Below the pieces are notes generated by a model. That model ran no database searches. It had not been told where the DNA came from and saw only the letters and a program-made list of their open reading frames with translations. A stretch of DNA of 64,000 nt from Actinomyces procaprae (GTDB taxonomy: Bacteria; Actinomycetota; Actinomycetes; Actinomycetales; Actinomycetaceae). Made by a program: the position numbers and the translations under genes. Numbering within the stretch: position 1 is the stretch's first letter; every line of letters begins with the position of its first letter. The DNA is taken from NCBI RefSeq assembly GCF_004798665.1, contig NZ_CP039292.1:3038001-3102000 (forward strand). Reading direction: 5' to 3'. Positions 60,614 through 64,000 of the stretch are shown piece by piece.

Positions 60614-62407
60614 ATGCACCTCGTCATGATCGAGACCCACGGGAACCAGAACTACATCTTCTCCTCCCCGCGCCTGCGGGAGAACATCGGGGCGTCATAC
60701 CAACTGACCCTGCTGGAAGACTGGGCGGAAGACGCGTTGAAGCAGCCCGGCACTACCGGCAACAGCATCTATGACGACTGGCACGGGCAGCATCCCGACT
60801 ACGGCGAGGACGCTCCTTGGGTCTCCCGCTCCTCGGGCAAGGTCATCCTCATGACCGACACCCCCGAGCAGGCGCGCGAGTTGATCGGCCGCGTCACTCG
60901 CCGCGCACTGGTGGAGGCGCCGGGAATCGACGTGTCTGGGGTTTTCGTTCCGATGGCCGGCGAGCACGTCACCGCCTCCGACCTGAAGGCGGTCCACCGG
61001 GAGGCCGCCGCCTACGCACTGAGCAGGCCGCCGGCAAGCGCCCGCTTCTCCCAGATGCCATTCCTCGAGCGGGCGGGAGACTCCTCACTGCCGGCGGCGC
61101 CACCTCTGGCCGGCGTCCGTGACGAGGACAAAAAGGACAAGAACAGGCTGGCCTTGTACTCCCTGCGCTCCAGGGTCGCGAGGCACAAGGCGAGCATGCA
61201 CCGCGAATACCTGGTTGAAAGCGTAGAGACCGAGGAGCTGCCTAAGGATAGCTACGATCTCGCGGCTAACCCCACGGAGCTGGAGAACCTGCTGCAGCCG
61301 GAGAACGACGACGACCCCCGGGCCTTGTCCAAAGTCGCGGTGATCCATATTGACGGCAACGGCGTCGGCGCCATCATGCGGGATCTTGAGGGTGCGCTGG
61401 AGCGCGTGCGCGAGGTCGCTCCCGCCGCGGTCACGGACGGCGACGATACGCTGCGCTGCTTCCTCCTGGAAGTGAACCGGCGTCTGGAGGGAGCGGTCAA
61501 ATGGGCCTTCACCAGCGCCTGGCGCGACACCGCGCTGCTGGCGGAGGAGAAGGGTTCTCCTCCTCGGGATGAGAGCGGCCAGGCGAGGTCCCGCACAGTC
61601 GTGCCCGTGGTACCGGTGATCCTCGGCGGCGACGACGTCACCGTAATCACCGACGGCGACTATGCGCTCCCCTTCGCCGAGTCGTACCTGACTCATTATG
61701 AAGCCAATACGGAATCAGATCCGCTGCTGAAGTATCTCGGGGGTGCGGACGGCGTCGGCCCCATGACAGCGGCCGCGGGCGTGGCCGTGGTCCGCCGCAA
61801 CTTCCCCTTCCACATCGCCTACGACCTGGCCGAACGGCTGGTTGAGTCGGCCAAGCGGGTGGGCAAGGCGCAGGTTCCCGCAATCTCCACCCTGACCTAC
61901 CACGTCCTTTTCGACACGACCGTCCTTGACGCCGACGAAGTCCTCAGTGCTTACAAGAGCTTCACCGGCCGCCCCTTCCTGCTGAACCCCGACCCGGCCC
62001 GGCCGGCGGGAACCTCGGCGGCGCAGCACCCGGACTGGGTGGAGGTGTGCGAACGGGTGGACAAGTTCAACCGGCTCACCGAGGAGGACGAGGAGACCGG
62101 CGAGACCCGCTTCCCCCGGACCAGAGCCGCGCGCATCCGCAGGTACCTGTCCGACGCAGCCCAAGCTCAACTCAGGGGCGACACCGCTACGCGGAAGACG
62201 ATCATGGTTCATGCCGAGAGCGAATGGCGCGCCGCCGAAGACAGCCTGGGGAGCAACGTCGAGGCGATCGGCGGAATCACGGGTCTGTTCGATCTGCTGG
62301 AGCTGTCCGACCTGCTGCCCGAAAGCTACCTCGGCGAGCAACTGCGTAAGCCATCGAGCCACGCCCCATCATCCGCCAGCCAGCAGTCCGAGGAGGCCCG
62401 CGCATGA
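60614..62407 (+). CDS. cas10: Cas10 (type III CRISPR large subunit) without HD domain
   Basis: 597 residues from ATG 60614, with GAGAGGATC upstream; the open frame runs further up without family sequence. The protein starts directly with the first palm region, ETHGNQNYIFSSPRLRENIG at about 7-26, so the usual N-terminal HD nuclease is missing. The palm continues with HIDGNGVGAIM (Asp247) and the cyclase motif LGGDDVTVI (GGDD at 338-341). The second half is helical. It should bind the crRNA complex and convert ATP to a signalling nucleotide. Stop overlaps the RAMP start (ATGA). Confidence 0.92.
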   Translation: MHLVMIETHGNQNYIFSSPRLRENIGASYQLTLLEDWAEDALKQPGTTGNSIYDDWHGQHPDYGEDAPWVSRSSGKVILMTDTPEQARELIGRVTRRALVEAPGIDVSGVFVPMAGEHVTASDLKAVHREAAAYALSRPPASARFSQMPFLERAGDSSLPAAPPLAGVRDEDKKDKNRLALYSLRSRVARHKASMHREYLVESVETEELPKDSYDLAANPTELENLLQPENDDDPRALSKVAVIHIDGNGVGAIMRDLEGALERVREVAPAAVTDGDDTLRCFLLEVNRRLEGAVKWAFTSAWRDTALLAEEKGSPPRDESGQARSRTVVPVVPVILGGDDVTVITDGDYALPFAESYLTHYEANTESDPLLKYLGGADGVGPMTAAAGVAVVRRNFPFHIAYDLAERLVESAKRVGKAQVPAISTLTYHVLFDTTVLDADEVLSAYKSFTGRPFLLNPDPARPAGTSAAQHPDWVEVCERVDKFNRLTEEDEETGETRFPRTRAARIRRYLSDAAQAQLRGDTATRKTIMVHAESEWRAAEDSLGSNVEAIGGITGLFDLLELSDLLPESYLGEQLRKPSSHAPSSASQQSEEARA

Positions 62408-64000
62408 GCACCACGAGCACTCCCCCGATTCACCACTCACCCGTCAGTTTCCCGCTGCGTGTGGTCTTCGAATCCGATTGGGGAGTATCCACCGGCGCCG
62501 GAATCGCGGGCGGCGTCGACGCCGTCGTCGAGAAGGACGAGCGGGGCCTGCCGATCGTGCGCGGCACCGTCCTGGCCGGCGTGATTCGCGAGCAGGCCTT
62601 CGTGGTGGCCGGCGCCCTCGATCGGGATGCGGCGGGCGATTCCGACGCGGCCTCCGACGATCCCCCCACCTGGCGCGCCTTCGTCACCAAACTATTCGGT
62701 GATGCTGAGCATCCGCGCCTGGTCGGCTTCACCGACGCCCGGCTACCCGACGACGCCACTCCGGACGGGGCCGTCCATGAGGTGGTGTCGCTCTCGATCG
62801 ACGAGGATACGGGCACCGCCAAGCAGGACTTCCTCCGTTTCTTCGAGCGGGCCGCCGCCGGCGAACTTGAGGGCGAGGCCGTGCTCGCGGACTTCGATCC
62901 GCGGGGGCGCCCACTGGTCTGGAAGGACGACCAGGTGGAGGCGGCGCGCCTGATCCTGAGCCTGGCCGGGCTGCTGGTGCGAGGCATCGGTTCGAACCGC
63001 TCCGACGGCGACGGCGTCTGCGACATCCTCATCGGCGATCCGCCCAAGGCCGACTCGTCCGCCGGACAGCCGACCGTCGAGACGGTCAAGAAGTGGTGCC
63101 GCAGCCAGCTGGATGCTCGTAAGGAAGTACCCACCATTCCTGAGGCCGAGGGCCAGGCGCGGGCTCCGGAGATCGCTCACACGCCGGAGTCCGGCGAAAA
63201 GACGACTGGCGCCAGCCGCTTCTTCACAGCCACTCTCGACATCCGCCTGCTGACCCCGGTGGTGTCCTACGAGGTGCCCCTGTCCAACGAGGTGCGGTCC
63301 CTGGACTTCCTGCGCGGCACCGTGCTGCTGCCGTGGGTGCACCGGCGCCTGCGGGCAGTTGCGGGCGATGACCAGTTGGTGCGTGATGCCGTCGTCGCCG
63401 GTGACCTGCTGGTTTCCGACGCCACCGCCGTCATCCGCAACGACGACGGCGCCGCCTGGCAGGGCATGCCGGTTCCGCTGGTCCTGTCCCGCCCGAAGAA
63501 CCCACCACAGTCCGGGGTGCCGAACGATGACGGCACACAGCCCGCATCCCCCACGGAAATGACCGCCACGAACCGACTGCTCGCGGGCGAGCCGGAGGAT
63601 GTGCACAAGCCGCTGCGCGCCGGCTACGTGTTCGTCCCGGATACTGGCCCGGACGGCTCCGGCGGCGTCGTCGGAGGCATCGGAGCGCCGGCCCTGGTGG
63701 GCAGGCAGTCCACCGCGCATGATCCGGACACCGGCGGCGCGCGCAGCGGCCAACTGTTCCTGGTCAGGGCCCTGCCCGCGGGACTGCGCATGCGCGCCAC
63801 CGTGACCGTCTCGGAGAGGCTTCTCGACCGGATCGGGCCGCTGCTGGCTGTGGTATTCCCCCACGAGGTCGAGGCGCGGCTGGGGTCGCGGCGCCTGAGC
63901 GGAACCTACGGGCGCGCGCAGTGCAAACTGTCGGCATTCACGGCAGCAGACCCGGCCCTGCCAGGCGAAGACCCCGCATGCACACTCTGGTTCACCTCCG
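62404..64000 (+). CDS. RAMP-superfamily CRISPR protein, possibly Csx10-like (runs off window)
   Basis: At least 532 residues, with no stop before the window end. Domain 1: early strand RVVFESDWGVSTGAG, then PIVRGTVLAGVIREQAF (RAMP helix after a conserved Gly-Thr) and the glycine-rich loop RGIGSNRSDGDGVC at about 197-210. Domain 2: LDIRLLTPVVSYEVPLSNEV and LDFLRGTVLLPWVHRRLR. Two RAMP domains in one chain resemble Csx10-type (III-D) or fused Csm/Cmr subunits. It would help hold crRNA in the complex. The subtype cannot be fixed from what is visible. Confidence 0.85.
   Translation, partial: MSTTSTPPIHHSPVSFPLRVVFESDWGVSTGAGIAGGVDAVVEKDERGLPIVRGTVLAGVIREQAFVVAGALDRDAAGDSDAASDDPPTWRAFVTKLFGDAEHPRLVGFTDARLPDDATPDGAVHEVVSLSIDEDTGTAKQDFLRFFERAAAGELEGEAVLADFDPRGRPLVWKDDQVEAARLILSLAGLLVRGIGSNRSDGDGVCDILIGDPPKADSSAGQPTVETVKKWCRSQLDARKEVPTIPEAEGQARAPEIAHTPESGEKTTGASRFFTATLDIRLLTPVVSYEVPLSNEVRSLDFLRGTVLLPWVHRRLRAVAGDDQLVRDAVVAGDLLVSDATAVIRNDDGAAWQGMPVPLVLSRPKNPPQSGVPNDDGTQPASPTEMTATNRLLAGEPEDVHKPLRAGYVFVPDTGPDGSGGVVGGIGAPALVGRQSTAHDPDTGGARSGQLFLVRALPAGLRMRATVTVSERLLDRIGPLLAVVFPHEVEARLGSRRLSGTYGRAQCKLSAFTAADPALPGEDPACTLWFTS

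Overview
The window is very GC-rich DNA (roughly 68-70% by eye). Gene content and protein sequence point to an actinobacterium of the Actinomyces type: anaerobic glycerol-3-phosphate dehydrogenase GlpABC, a folate cluster next to ftsH, a DUF3180 protein, lipoproteins with Ala/Pro/Thr-rich linkers, and GTG/TTG starts. The genus is inferred from general resemblance, not from a marker gene.

Layout. 1-8216 is carbon uptake: glpABC on the minus strand, diverging from glpF and glpK, then a lactate permease. 8217-10353 holds a lipoprotein and 1.4 kb of non-coding repeat sequence. 10354-13396 is the lutABC (lldEFG) lactate-oxidation operon. 13456-17410 is a polyol locus: DeoR regulator, MFS permease and long-chain polyol dehydrogenase. 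17663-21179 is an ascorbate-type PTS (EIIC, EIIB, EIIA) with a ROK regulator. 21375-24060 carries a uridine-kinase-like protein, a pentapeptide-repeat-like protein and two small exported proteins, one frameshifted. 24150-28708 is an insertion-sequence cluster: an ISL3-type element broken by an IS30-type element, and an IS1249-type element inside a DUF4230 gene. 28891-45607 is mostly housekeeping: HAD hydrolase, lysS, a DUF559-like protein, panD, two PH-domain membrane proteins, panC, a DUF2520 ketopantoate-reductase candidate, DUF3180, folK, folB, folP, folE and ftsH. A foreign AAA ATPase cassette is wedged between folP and folE. 45964-49277 has an NlpC/P60-like wall hydrolase, a transposase remnant and a RES-Xre toxin-antitoxin pair.

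49278-64000 is a defence region. A MITE-like element and a dispersed hairpin element precede a CRISPR array of 34 repeats of 37 bp and 33 spacers (50307-52745). Next comes a four-gene minus-strand operon (60368 to 53134) with every junction overlapping: a CARF/HEPN-type effector, a small 'NLTPH' protein, a membrane protein with a CorA-like layout, and a second CARF/HEPN-type paralogue. Diverging from it are a Cas10 with a GGDD cyclase motif but no N-terminal HD domain, and a RAMP protein that runs off the window. I read this as a type III CRISPR-Cas system with its own signalling-effector operon. Cas10 would make a cyclic nucleotide on target recognition, the tandem CARF-HEPN proteins would be nucleotide-activated RNases, and the membrane protein a possible membrane-acting effector. 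One of the two CARF-HEPN genes is out of frame at a run of eight G, which is either phase variation or a sequence error.

Two window-wide patterns stand out. First, several dispersed non-coding repeat families occur, two of them with hairpins whose arms change in a compensatory way between copies. Second, the broken genes (folB/folK, three transposases, the small exported protein, the CARF-HEPN paralogue) can each be repaired by adding back single bases, nearly always in runs of G or C. That pattern asks whether some of the breaks are sequencing errors.
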